Below, piece after piece: positions 35,182 to 47,400 of a DNA stretch of 64,000 nt (the stretch's first letter is position 1; every line of letters begins with the position of its first letter). The notes under the pieces are model-generated. The model had not been told where the DNA came from, did no database searches, and saw only the letters and a program-made list of their open reading frames with translations. The DNA comes from Albula goreensis (lineage: Eukaryota > Chordata > Actinopteri > Albuliformes > Albulidae), in contig CM040742.1 of the NCBI GenBank assembly GCA_022829145.1, positions 10,911,131 through 10,975,130 of the forward strand, read 5' to 3'. The position numbers were made by a program, and so were the translations under genes.

Positions 35182-35768
35182 TTGGGTTAATGTTACCGGT
35201 TTATGATGTCGCAAGGAGAAATACAACTGTACGTAAAGAGAATTCCGTTTGGCCTAGCTATTTCCCTTTTATCCTTCAACAAAAAAGTGTACGCCAACAG
35301 AAGACTACGGTGGCCCTCACATGACAAAAATGAGTTTGATATTGACAAGAGAAATAAAACAAGTCTTCCGGGGTCCCCTGTTGGTTCCGTCCGGCCAACC
35401 TGTTCTAATTCTAACCTGTTCCTCATATATATAATGGAATAACAACGCATAGATACAAAACCTAGATAGAGTCGCTGCGTATCTTTAATTAGACTTGTAA
35501 TGGAGTCAGACTTTAAACCAAAAACACGCAGATTCCATCCTCAACTCCGTTTTAACTATACAATAATTCCGATTAAAAATAAAAAACAATGGAAATGAAA
35601 TATACTGTTAAATACGTTTATATAAAGGAACACGATGGTATAACAATCATTTCACACCCAAGTATTTATGTTTGATAAAATACAGAATGGACTGGAAACG
35701 GAACTAACGGTCCTAAATTCACTGTTTGTGACGGAGATTTTAAGAGGCAGGACAGACCGCTGTGAGAG
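35182..35768. promoter_or_regulatory. Putative shared head-to-head promoter (rbm14-like / crcp)
   Basis: The probable first exon of the minus-strand rbm14-like gene ends (donor side) at 35181 and the crcp start codon on the plus strand is at 35769. At most about 590 bases therefore hold both transcription starts and both first exons. An ETS-type site CTTCCGG is at 35365-35371. I see no TATA box in a convincing position, as is usual for housekeeping genes. The layout is seen in the sequence; bidirectional activity is inference. Confidence 0.5.
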
Positions 35769-38700
35769 ATGGAAGTGTAAGACAGACTATTGAATATTTT
35801 TGTGTTCTGATTTGCACGGTTCATAACTGTTTATAAGAAAGGTTGTTCTTAGCTATTATCAGTTTGTCAGTGATTCAGTTGTGCTTGTTTGTCACACAGA
35901 AACACTGACGTAAAGGAAGTTGCGATCGAACTGAAAAGTACGGTCGCTTTAACAGGCCAACTGGGAAACGTTTGCAAGTATATTAGTTACTTAATTGTCG
36001 CTGACTGAACTATGTACAGTATATCATGTTGAAAATGTATGGATTATTGCAGTAGATAAATGGAAATTCTGTAGCGAGGAATCTGCCGAATGAATTCAAC
36101 AAAGTTCTCTGGTTTTTAGTAGTGTACCAGGTCTTGTCATGCGGTCATTAGCTTGCTATATTACTGTTATAATTATGTATAGCCAGTTAAACTGTCGCGC
36201 GCAACATTATTATGACGGCTTTTAGCGAAACGCCATGGTTCAAGCTCAGCTAAGCTATTGACTAAAACTTGTATATTGTGTATCGCACCAGAATCAGTCG
36301 TACCCAGAGAAGGCAATGTCTGCCAGCCTCAGCATTAAGTGGTTGCAGCACACTGCGTGCCAGGTTTATGCCTCTGCTATAAGCCTGGTGAAAGCAGTGC
36401 AGTTCAGAATGATAGTGCCAGGGTTATACCTCTCTGCTATGAGTCTGGTGAAAGCAGTGCAGTTCAGAGTGATAATGGCAGGTTTATACAGCTGCAGCAT
36501 GTTACAAGTTGTAAGTTCTTTCCCAGCCAGTAAGGTGAGAGTGTCTAGAGTTTTCTTAAGATCTGATTGTCTGGTTACATTGACTGTTGTACTTATAGAC
36601 TGTTCTGTGCACAAGACACGCTGAAGCTTGTGGCATCTCACCCTGGGACTGAAGCATTTGATTTGCAGTAATCACACTCTTTTCTACCCTGGTGTGTCTG
36701 TTCCCTTTGTGTTTTTGACAAAGAGGGTGTTTTGAAGATGGGGGCTGCAGAACCTGCTGGCCAGTTCTTGCAGGGTGATACACTCCTCACCAGCATCCTT
36801 CAGATGTTTATCATATTTAACGTTTGTGTGTGGGCGGGGGGTCATGTGTTTGTGCCTGAAAGTGTAAAGACATCCGTGCTGCTTTTTCTGTGGGTGGGAT
36901 GAGGGTTGTAATTGGCCTTGTAATGCCTTTCAGGAAGGATGCCAATGCAGCGATGCTGAGTAACTATGAGGTAAGTGTTTCCATTTTTAAAGGACCACTC
37001 TAACCAGGCTTACTGCCTGCAGAAATGCTCATAAAATGGAAGCAGAGAGTGGTGACATAGGAGTTCATGTAACAAGGTGGAAGAGAACAGCCCTTCATTT
37101 GCTCAGTAGCCTTAGAACAGCATAGTTACATCCCAGCTGTAACTCATGCAAGAACATACATCATGGCATGTGGGAAATCCCTTTAGGAGGAAGTCAGAAA
37201 ATAGATTCTTATGACCAATATGCTCAAAATGCCAAAAACAAGGCCAAAATATTGGGCCTGGATCATTGTAGAGCACCATTGTGAAATCTCAGAAAGTGAT
37301 ATATCATAACAACTAAATGAGTCAAAGGGCCGTTAAGGGGAGGGGAGGGAGTTTTTTTTTTGTTTTGGTCATTGTAGGCTTGCCCCTCCCCTCACCCTGG
37401 GCCTGCTGATCTCTGTACCTGCTCAGGTGTTCCAGCTCCTCACAGACCTCAAGGAGCAGAGGAAGGAGAGCGGGAAGAGCAAACACAGTGCCGGGCAGCA
37501 GAACCTCAACACCGTCATGTATGAGGTTAGTCACAACATCAACACTGTCTTGTATGAGGTCAGTCACAACATCAGTACCATCACTCTAAAGACCAGTTAG
37601 AACACTGTCAGGCATGAGAGTTTAGTTTGAGTTGCTGTATTTTCAGGTATGAGCACAAAGCAGAATTGCTGGAACTCCATCATGGGGAAGTCCTGTATAT
37701 TCTGGTGTTTGTTACATCTGTTGTTAATTATGCTTGTGCTTATGAAAACATGCATGTAAGATCTACAATCTTCATTTTTTGTAAATTGTAGCTCAATGCA
37801 GGTTTGTCTTCCGACCCTTTACTGTCACAGAATTCATTTCCCTCAAGTGGTTCTGTTTCAGTGCCCAGGTGTTCATACTGTAAGTTGATATGATGTAATT
37901 GGATTTTAACCTGCAATGAGGTTTTGTTTCTTTTTGTTTGGTTTTATTCTTTTCCACTCCCCTGCTCACGGACAGACTCTGAAGTACCTGTCCAAGATGC
38001 CCTGTAGTCACCAAACACCAGAAACTGTGAAGGAGTTTCTGAACGCCATGTTACCACACAAAATCACCAAGTGAGTGCAAAACACACCCGTACACAAACA
38101 ATCCAAGTAAAGTGAGGTACTGGTTTGGCTTGGAAGGCAACATGATAGATTATAATCACAGGTTTTCACTGTTTTTTTTCTCAGTAGGCCCTGGAATAAC
38201 AGGTGTATAATTAGGTCACAGAGGTATAAACTGTAATATAAGGTGGTAAACAATTGAACTTCCGCCAGTCTGTTTATCACCTTGAAAACTAGGAACATAC
38301 AGAATTCTGTGTGTATGTAAATGTGTGTGTGTGTCTCAACTCCAAAGTTCATTGAAGGGAGTGTCTGTAAGTGTGTACACTCCATACAAGGTGTGTGTGC
38401 ATGAGAATGCATATGTGTGTATAAATTCCACACTTAATCGGCTGCGTGTGTGTGTGTAAATCTCACACATGGTCAGCTGCATATTGCAATGTCATGGCCA
38501 ACCCGCGTTGAGGTTGGCAGGGTGCATTGTGGAGACTGGTTAGGCACACATGGACTCCAGCTGCAGGGAGCTTTGGGGCTGGCAAAGTTCCCCCAGCAGT
38601 GCTCCTCAAGGCCTGGCCCCCACCCCGCACGCTCCCTCCGTTTACCATGCAATTATGCTCCACACGCTCACAGCCACTCTGCCTTTGTGTCCAATTTGTA

Positions 38701-39173
38701 AAAGCCAAATGCAGAGTTTCTGATTATATGTTCTTTACGTTCAAATCTATGTCATTTTAAAGTTGGATTTAAAGCAGCATAGCTCAAATTAGTTTTACAT
38801 TCCTTTGTGTTGGGGTTTGTAATCAGTCTTGTTTCATTTTAGCGACCTTAGTGATATTTCATGTTTTAGGAGATGTTAGAGCTCTGGCTATGTTAATTTG
38901 CCAATCCACCTGGCTTGCATGCAGGTCTAACTTGATGATTTCTGTCCTTTGACTGGTGTAATCTGCTCTTTGATTGGTGCACTGTGCTGTGATCGGCCCA
39001 TTCTGCCCCCGTTTTATACTCTGATTGATGTTCTGTCCTGTGTATCTCTTAGGGCAGAGAAGCTGCAGCTCCTGAATCATCGACCACAGACAGCAGTAGA
39101 GATTCAGCTGGTGAGTCTCCTCTTCCTCCTGTGCCATATCACCCTCCTCAGTCTTTACAGTATGTTTAACACC

Positions 39174-39268
<95 letters not shown>

Positions 39269-39413
39269 GATGGTTGAGGAGAGTGAAGAGCGGCTGACGG
39301 AGGAGCAGATTGAGGAGCTGTTGCAGACGGTAACAAACATCCTCCCCGGCGATCCCCAGCAGGATGAAGGCTCCGCCCCCAACGATGCAGAGATGGAGGA
39401 GGGCAATGCCTGA
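35769..39413 (+). CDS. crcp: RNA polymerase III subunit RPC9 (CGRP receptor component)
   Basis: Subunit of RNA polymerase III that pairs with RPC8 to form the stalk; its human orthologue was first described as CGRP receptor component. Six coding exons: 35769-35776, 36934-36970, 37427-37525, 37976-38070, 39053-39110, 39270-39413. Total 441 bases, 146 residues plus stop; human CRCP is 148. Exon 1 supplies only ATG GAA GT before a GTAAGA donor, giving the family start MEVKDAN. Recognisable stretches are LSNYEVFQLLTDLKEQRKES, AEKLQLLNHRP and MVEESEERLTEEQIEELLQT. The C-terminus is acidic (EMEEGNA). All introns are GT-AG. The last intron ends with a (TG)44 run followed by TATATAG directly at exon 6, replacing a normal pyrimidine tract. 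Intron 1 holds about two copies of a 60-bp minisatellite unit that forms a large array in ppp2r5b. Confidence 0.95.
36358..36488. repeat. Two copies of the 60-bp minisatellite unit in crcp intron 1
   Basis: TATAAGCCTGGTGAAAGCAG and TGCAGTTCAGA, with the GTGCCAGG(G/T)TTATACCTCTC block, match the units of the array at 13836-14682. The two copies differ from each other at several sites. Confidence 0.93.
37020..37285. repeat. Interspersed repeat copy B in crcp intron 2
   Basis: Diverged partner of 28160-28420; shared order of GCAGAGAGTGGTGA, AGGAGTTCA and CATTTGCTC. Non-coding. Confidence 0.45.
39175..39262. repeat. crcp: (TG)44 microsatellite at the crcp exon 6 acceptor
   Basis: Uninterrupted on the sense strand, followed by TATATAG and then exon 6 at 39270. 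It occupies the place of the polypyrimidine tract. Confidence 0.98.
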
Positions 39414-39722
39414 GCTGGCCACCAACTGGCCCCCTCTGCTGACCGGAGGCCACTGATACACCCACCCCTCTTCCAATCAATGGCATTTCCCTGGCTCCCT
39501 CTAACAGCCAGAGCCATGTGCTACTGCAGCAGCCCCTTCCACCACTCAAATCGATGTCTCTGGCCAAAGAGGTTCACAAGTGGCTGCAGGACCAGTGTGG
39601 AGACTGGGTTTTGGAGTACTTTGTGTTGTCGCTGACAGTTGTTTTTGTGTGTTTGTGTTGAGGTTCAGAGTGCAGGAGGCAGCTCATTGCATTTAATGCG
39701 GTGCTATGTGCATCTATTTATT

Positions 39723-39728
39723 AATAAA
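39723..39728 (+). terminator. crcp: Polyadenylation signal of crcp (AATAAA)
   Basis: A canonical AATAAA lies 310 bases after the crcp stop codon, the first one downstream on the same strand. This gives a short 3' UTR of about 330 bases. Cleavage site not determined. Confidence 0.6.
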
Positions 39729-39745
39729 TCCAGTTCTCCCAGGAG

Positions 39746-42630
39746 ACGTGCCAATGTGAATTTTTAAGCGGAAGAAGGAAGTGAAGAGAGCACTCGGAAC
39801 TCATGTTTCACATTAACACCAGTTGCCATGTGTTTATTATTACCACAGAAATTGTTTGTGTGTGCATTGCTGTGCGCGTGCGTGCATGTTACTGCTCTCA
39901 CACTATCTTCACTCTCTTCTTCCATTTGGGGATTATGCAGCTGCTCTCTTTAGTTACTATGGGCCCCACACTGTAGGCTCTGTGCTGCCCTCTGCTGGCT
40001 GAGACAAACATCAACATACAGCTTTTTAAAAGAAGCACAGTGAGCCTTTCTGACAATGTCAGCTTCATCCAGAGGTCTCAACGCAGGTCAGAGGCACAGA
40101 TCCTAACCAAACAATGGAATCAAGACGTGAGAAAAGTGTCATTTCTATGCACGTTTGTAATCCTGAATGGTACCTTAGCAGACCCACACACACTCTCGCA
40201 CACATACACATTTTTGCGTACATACTCTCAAATATGATCTTATATGCTCTCACACACACTCGCAGCCATGCCCTCGTACACACATGCACACACACATAAT
40301 CTTGCATGCACTTGTACACACACATGCACTCACATGCACACTCACATTCACATGCAAACACTCATATATACTTACACATGCACACATACACTTTGCTCCT
40401 TGCCACTCTGGATCTGTAACAGCTCCTATCGATGGTGAATCAGCTTGGAGCACTAATGCGGATTCTGATTAAGGCCAACGGTAGTGCGGTGTTACCAGTG
40501 ATCCCCGCTCAGCCTCCAAAGCCAATTATAAACGGCAAGGCAGATCCTCCCTCCCTCTGAGATGTGGCAGGTGACAGGTGTGTGTGTGTGCATGAGTGCG
40601 TGCGTACATGTAGCTGGGCAGTTGTGAAGGTGCAGGTGGATTAAGCAGAATTTCGCCCCTCTGTGTGAAACCACAGACACACAGAGAGAATGAGAACATT
40701 CCTCTCTTCTGGCAGAGCTGCTGAGAGTCCCTGAGCTTTTCTTTGCTGGAGCCCAGAAAGTGCAAGTCAGAAATAACGCCTTGGAAAAAATAAACTAAAA
40801 GTAAAACAATCCCAGCTGAACGTTGTCATGCGATTTTCCACACTGCCAGAAGAGTTCTGCAGACTGTGCATTGCATGTTTGTTCAGCTTCCATCTTTTTC
40901 ACAGTTTTTGCCAGAGCACACGTGTTCATATCCATACTGAGTGAATACAGAGATTCACTGCCTGAAGCGGATTTCTGACATTTGTTTACATTTCTTGCAA
41001 TCACATCCGGAATATGAACTTGGTCTCAGGCACTTCTGCCTCTGCCATTGCACTGCACCACTTCCTCATGCTTATGGTAGGGATTTTAGTATTTACAGCT
41101 TGTTATGAATGCATTTTTTGCACTCAGGACTTGAATTTTAGCTCAGATTAGCATATTTAGCTTGCCTAGGTGACATTGTACATGTACTCCTTGTTGTTGG
41201 AATGTTTCTTGCCAAGTGTAGCACTACTGCTCATATTAATCAGGTAAATGCACTTATGTTCTCACACAGTGTAGGTCACTCTGGATAGGAGCATCTGCTG
41301 AATGACTGATGTACTGTAGATGGTCTCGCACCATCTGATAGGATGGCATCTGGGAATTGCAGCCTTGTGAACCCTAGTTACAGAGCAATATTGGTTTAAT
41401 TATGGGATGCCCTCATCTGGTCCAGACAAACTCCTCAGAGTTTGCCTGGATCGGGGGCACTCAGCCCTGGTCCCGATGGCCTGCAGAGCATGACGGCTGC
41501 TGCTGTTTCTCAGCACTTAGTTATTTAACTAAAGTGGATTATGCAGTTAACCGTCCTCACCTTGGTCCCTGCCTCTGAACTGTTTGCTGATTTTTTTAAG
41601 CTGAAGACTAAACCCAGCTGCACTGTGGGTCAAAATGAGCCCTGGTGGAGACACTGCCTGAAAATGAAATACTTATTTAGGCCTGAGGTGCCCATAAAAA
41701 GGAAAAGGTCCCTTTGTGAAACTGACAGGAAGGAGGAACCATACATGAGAGAGGGAGTCCATCATCCACTGGCCTGCTCAGGGTGTGAGTTTTTAATGAC
41801 CCCCATGGTCAGCCCAGCAAATGTCTGCAACATGAGTGAAGAGGGCCTTTCAGTGTATGTGCCTGACTACAATACAGTGGCCAATGATGTTCTGTTTATG
41901 TAATATGGTACAACGTCCCACAGCTGGTACTAAATATTGAAAGGAGAGCAGGCCCTGAGTGTGTCTGCAGAATCTGTGGTTTAACGTAAATGTGATGAGG
42001 GGTTATTATCCTCTCATAGTTCAGAGTTAGTCATTGTGTCAGTAGTATAGACCGCTGTTTCTACAAAAGTCTGAATCCATGGGGAAGGAAACATCCTGCA
42101 GATTCTATGCTTTCTGTTCCACCGCCTCACCTCTTGGAGCTCTGTTGGTCTGGCCGACTTCAGTCATGTCTTTGTCATAGTCTTGTTGGCTGACACCCCT
42201 CTCAGATACTTTCAGTTTCATATGATGTGTATGTGTAACCAGCAGGGCGGTTGTAAGGGGGTCAGTCATAATGGTGTCTTTGCTCACACTACTTGGGGTC
42301 AGTGTGGAGGTGGTACACACGGCTTTGTTTACTCCGCTAATGAGCTTTAATCTGCTCCAGTCTGGAGGCTCCTACACTTCAGGGAAGTTATTTATGTGTG
42401 TGGTATGTGGCTGTTTTGGAGTGGCATTACAGGAAGCCAGATGAGGAAGCAAGATGTGGGGGAGGTTCCTGACTAGTGAATTTTCTGCACTTGGATTATG
42501 ATTATTTAATTTTTTATGTATTTTTTTTTTAAAACCCTGATTTTTTTCCCTAGCTTTCCAAACCCAAACTTCAACTGAACTTGTTGATCCCAACACAGCA
42601 CCTGCTCTGTTGGCTTTGTTACGAGAGACC
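39746..42630. other. Intergenic DNA downstream of crcp
   Basis: Contains CA-rich patches (40180-40390) and, at 41275-41320, CACTCTGGATAGGAGCATCT then GCTGAATGACTG, a remnant of a LINE/SINE tail. A 120-codon open frame at 41541-41903 has no recognisable motif. No gene model supported. Confidence 0.5.
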
Positions 42631-42634
42631 AAGC

Positions 42635-42905
42635 ATGTGACTCCTCCGATTCATGTGACATCAATCTCGCTTCTTGTACACACAGCAGCTACACCACTGA
42701 TTACACACTGCCTCTGATATTGGAGGAAGACGTAGCCAGCGTATGCTTATTGGTTAGTGCTGCCACCGGCACCCAGCATGACCAGAGAGGGCACTGTAGC
42801 GATGAGACCAGAGAACTAGGCCGGACCTCCATAGCCGGCAATGGCAAGGCTGGGACCTCTGACCTCAGGACCTCAGGACCTCAGGGCTCCCAGGCAGGCG
42901 TCTTA
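42635..42905. repeat. Copy of an unnamed interspersed repeat
   Basis: Matches 9325-9490 from CATGTGACTCCT onward. Its later part, CTCCATAGCCGGCAATGGC, is echoed at 48050-48095 as CTATAGCCGGTAATGGCCC. A triplicated CTCAGGACCT lies near its end. Confidence 0.45.
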
Positions 42906-43314
42906 CCCTGAGAGCCATCCAGAGGCTCCCTGCATTTTCCAGGGGGTGGTTGGCAGTCGGCAGCAGAGGAAATAAATTTCTGCAGGCTGTGTCACAGCTT
43001 CCTTTTTCTGTATGCTTGCAAGATGCAAGGAAATGACACCATTTTTCTCTGTGGGCAAAATTAAAGGTGTGTGTGAAGAAACCGACCAAACATTGACACA
43101 CAAGGGGAAACAAGCACCAGCTTGGTGACTTATGCTAAAGAACGTATGATTCAGCATGTTTTTCATGATGCCTGCCAAAAGGATGGGATCTGGCCCAGAT
43201 TTTGAGGCAAACCATACCTTAATATCTGATTTTTTTCATTCTCTGAATCAAAGTAAATGACTTTTTGTGTCCTACAAAAGATTTTAAACTCTACAGCAGT
43301 CTGCTGAACCCATG

Positions 43315-43545
43315 TACGGCTCTACTTCAGGTCCACTAAGTGCACTTTGAGCTCATATACAGCTCTACTTCAGGACCACCAAGAGCGCTTTGAGCTCATA
43401 TACTGCTCTACTTCAGGACCACCAAGAACGCTTTGAGCTCATATACTGCTCTACTTCAGGACCACCAAGTACACTTTGAGCTCATATACTGCTCTACTTC
43501 AGGACCACTGAGGGCACTTTGAGCTCATATACAGCTCTGTGTTAA
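43315..43545. repeat. 43-bp tandem repeat, about 5 copies
   Basis: Unit of the type TTTGAGCTCATATACTGCTC, TACTTCAGGACCACCAAG, AACGC. About 500 bases upstream of the putative tpst1 promoter. Confidence 0.9.
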
Positions 43546-44039
43546 ATCTACTGAGGGTTGGATGTCATTGTAATGAATAAGTGATTATTTAAACCTGCAT
43601 ATTTGCCATGTTGACTTGCAGTGTGAGCTTCAGTAATGTTCCACTGGGTTTCACCACCTGTTAGGAAGGTGACACTCTTCTGCAAAGAACCAACAGAGGA
43701 ATTTCATTGATGATTTTAAGGTGAAAACAAAGCCACATTCATGACTGGCGCTGAGCATCCATGCACCACGATGAAAGTGTCCCTTAATCTATATAGATTA
43801 ATCAATGTTATTTACATATAATTTGCAAGTCAACTGCTTAGACGCTTAATGAATCATTTTAATTGAAGCCAGTCGACAACTAATATACGTTGTATGCAGC
43901 AGTAGTGGTGTTAGTTGGCAATTAATTCTGCACAGATTAGTTGATATCCATCAATAGTAGGTCGGCTATGCAACTTTCTGTGAAAGAAATTAGTCTCTTA
44001 CGATTTTACAGTTGTAGAGTCTGCGCAGAAGTGTGTCCC

Positions 44040-44408
44040 ACATGACGCTACCGTTGCAGGCAACAGCCGATTGGCTGTAACAAGGCAGACTCATTTTCTG
44101 CTATTTTTTCCACTCTTTTCCACCAGTAAGAGCCTGTTTTTCTTTAACATCGAGTTTGAGTACAGGCAGGCAGTACTGGTTGCTATGAAGCGAGTGGAGT
44201 TGTAGGGGAGCTGCGTGTTCAAATCTTTTTAAAATATAACAGGGCTGTCTGTACATACAACACTGAAGTCAAGTCATTGAGCCAGATTCCAGTCTACATC
44301 GCCGACTTCTGAACCGTTCATCATCGTCCTGCAAGCACGGATCATCTTAATTTGGTGCGTTTGAAGGTAGTTAGCTAGTAAGCTAACTCAGCTAGCTAGC
44401 TAGCTAAC
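44040..44408 (+). promoter_or_regulatory. tpst1: Probable tpst1 promoter and non-coding first exon
   Basis: An inverted CCAAT box (ATTGG at 44070-44074) is followed by a stretch with no open reading frame that ends in a consensus donor, TAAC|GTGAGTAT, at 44408/44409. It is the only promoter-like block I see upstream of the tpst1 coding exon in the same orientation, so I read it as the 5' UTR exon. The donor is immediately preceded by an AGCT-rich palindromic run (44389-44405). The transcription start is unknown. Confidence 0.4.
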
Positions 44409-47400
44409 GTGAGTATTTCTCTGCCACCACTTCCTTCATACGAACGACATTATAGCAGGGTGATTCACATTTGTTGGAAAATTGTTGTATCGAGAAATTC
44501 AAGACGTCGCCAGCAAAGTTAACCAGTTATGTTTAACAATGAAATTCTACTTTACCATACAGGATAGATATTGTCAAATTGTGTCAATTCAGCTTGCTTT
44601 GTCGACGTTCGCGATCGGATATGGAACTTGATGCTGTCGCCTGTTACCATGTATCATTAATGGAAAGTAACGGTTGTAATAGTTTACATTCAGAAAGAAG
44701 GCGATAAACGTTGCTAAAATGTTGCTATTACTGCGTGTCAGGTGATCTGATGTTCAATTAAATTGGTGAACATAACTAGCTAGATATAACTTTATTATTA
44801 TAGCTTATTAAGTACTATTATTATTATAGTTTATTAACTACGTGTAAATCCAGGATATCAACTCGCTATACTCATAGTTCCAGGCTTGGGGAAAATAAAG
44901 TAGGCAGCAAACGTACTGGCTCAAAATCGTTATAATGCTAGAATAGTTTGAAATTGATGGTTTCTTTTCAACATCGTGAAATAATCAAAAGTGGTAAAAA
45001 AAAATATGAATGCATCCGGTTAAGTTAATGGGTGGTGCATTTCATGTTGCTATCGTCAGTCATCTTTCTAAAAATGTAAATACGTCCAGCCTACTTAACA
45101 AGTGATAGGCTGTCGCACAGCAGTGTGTGTGCAAATATGACATATGAATGTGTAAACACGTGTACTGTGCTCAGCTTCTTCTATTTGCTATTCATATTTT
45201 TAGCGTAAGCAACGTCAGCACTGGTCGAGATGATTTGTCACAACAGACCCTTGCAGAATGAATCGCCCTCCCACTATCAATAGAAAAATGTCCACGTGCA
45301 TTGCCTGAATCACTTATGTTTCTTATTTTTTTTTATCAGCAGCATGCTCTATTTGGCCTTTTTCGTATGTGATTCTTATGATGCAATCACAGCAGTATAG
45401 ACTGAAGATGCATCTTGAACCTTGAACTAGCTTTGAGGTTCGTGTTTGTTTTGAGCCGCTGCCAAAAGCCAATCTTCTGTCTCACATGTCAATTGTGCGT
45501 ACACAAACCTGGCCTGTCTGTACTAGAGGAAACTTATATGGGAATATTAAAAAATCAGTGTTGCAGTGTTTGTGAAAAGAGCGAGGAATTTGTGCGCGCC
45601 ATTGACAATTGAGTGTACAGAAACACAACATGCGAGCTGGGCATCTCGCGCTAGTAGTCACGCCTCAAGCGGATGGGGCAACAGCAATTCTTGTATGAAA
45701 ACCTGTGGCACGAATGGTGAAGCCAAGTCTGGTTTAGGGTCTTGTCTTTCTGCATTCTGTGGGAGTTTCACATCATGTTCTCTCCCAACTGACAAAGCTG
45801 ATACACATCAGGACTCAGGCTGGCCATCATCCCTTAAGTGTGAGCACAGCTGAGAGGTTTTCCCGCCTTCACTAGTACTAACTTCAAACAAATCATCTCC
45901 CCTGCATGCTTATGCATGGGCAGTTGCTTGAACAGTAACTAGGCCATAGGGATTTAGTCTGCCCAAGAGGCTCAATTTTACGTCTCAACTTTTAGCATTT
46001 GGCAGCCTTGCTATTAAATGTTCAGACTGCAGTCCAGACTCAGATATTCAGAACTTAAGAGTTTCCTCTTTCCCTGTGGTCTTCTTCCAAAGGTGGTGTG
46101 TGATTTATGAGCAGAGAAGCAGAGACTTTGGAAAGCTGTTGGAAGGGCAGGTTTGAACAGGCATAGGGCTGTGAGTGGAGTGTAATGGTTTGTTGGTTTG
46201 TGTCATTGGCCCCAGGGTGAGCTTCTCTGCCCCAGTGGGAATATCAGTCTGACCAATTCTGCTTTGCCATGAGAAGCCTTGTGTTTGCCCACAGTATAGA
46301 CCTCATGGCAGCTACTGATTACAAGCAACTATGGAGAATAGCTATCTGCTCAATGTATGTAGTTGTTGAGGATGGGTAGCTGTTGAGTTCACACCAACTA
46401 TTGATTTTAATTAACCGATTAATGTAAGCTACTATTGAGTCTGAATATCTGCTAAATGTAAGAAACTTCCAGATATCAGACACAAACATGGCAAATTGTT
46501 GTTAAATCAGGAAAGAGAGGCTTTTTGACTCACTCACTTAAGTGTTCCAGTGCAGGCTGAGGCCTACATCTCATACATCGCTCACTCGAGCCCTGCCTGT
46601 CCGTAGTGGACTGTGACTGAGAGTCCATTTGCTGTGCTCCACCTGGGTAGGGTCTGCTTATGTAGTTCAGGTAACAGTCCTTCAGTTATCGCAGCATAAG
46701 GTCCCAGTAGCTATCACCAGACTCATGCAGATTACCATTTCCTCTCTGTGTTTTCTATTGTTGTGCTGTTGTATGCTTTCTGACCTTCAGTGTGTTAAAT
46801 AACCACAGGTGAAAACTATCTATAGCTTCACCGTGTTTCCTATGGAGACTTCCTATGTTACCTCTTCACCTGTGTTGTTTTCTACACAAGTGATGGGATA
46901 TTATAGCTGGCTGAAAGGTTCATATGGTTCTCTCTATGGGTAAGGATAGAGACACGGCCTAAAAAGTAAATAGTCTGTAATCTCGAGGGAATGCTGGAGC
47001 ACATTGCCTCATTGGAGTATTTTGTACCATTTTCAAAGTATTTTTCCCTACATGAGTTTTCAAATCTCTTCAGTCTGATTTCAGTCAGATGGGTCAGTAT
47101 GAGCTCAGGTGTGTCAGTATCGGTCAGTATCTGTCAGTATATGCTGGCTTTGTTCTTGGGCTGCTCTGTCACCTCCAGCATTCCTGCTGACGAGGCGATC
47201 AGGCTCATAAAGGCAACCCTGCCTTGGAGCAGTTTGTCACGATCCCAGAGGAACACTGGAGTTGAGACAAACAGTCACTGAATGATGACAGTGACAGAAG
47301 ACTCTTAGTACTACAAAACACCTTCTGTGCCAGTAAAATAAATAGAACTCTCACTCTTATGGGGGATGTGAAGCATTTGGTGTCTTGTTGTCCTTTCATC

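Noticed and set aside
39155-39567. Minus-strand frames rich in His-Thr
   Set aside because: They read the TG run of crcp intron 5 backwards.
41541-41903. A 120-codon frame between crcp and tpst1
   Set aside because: No family resemblance, no splice partners, and weak start context.
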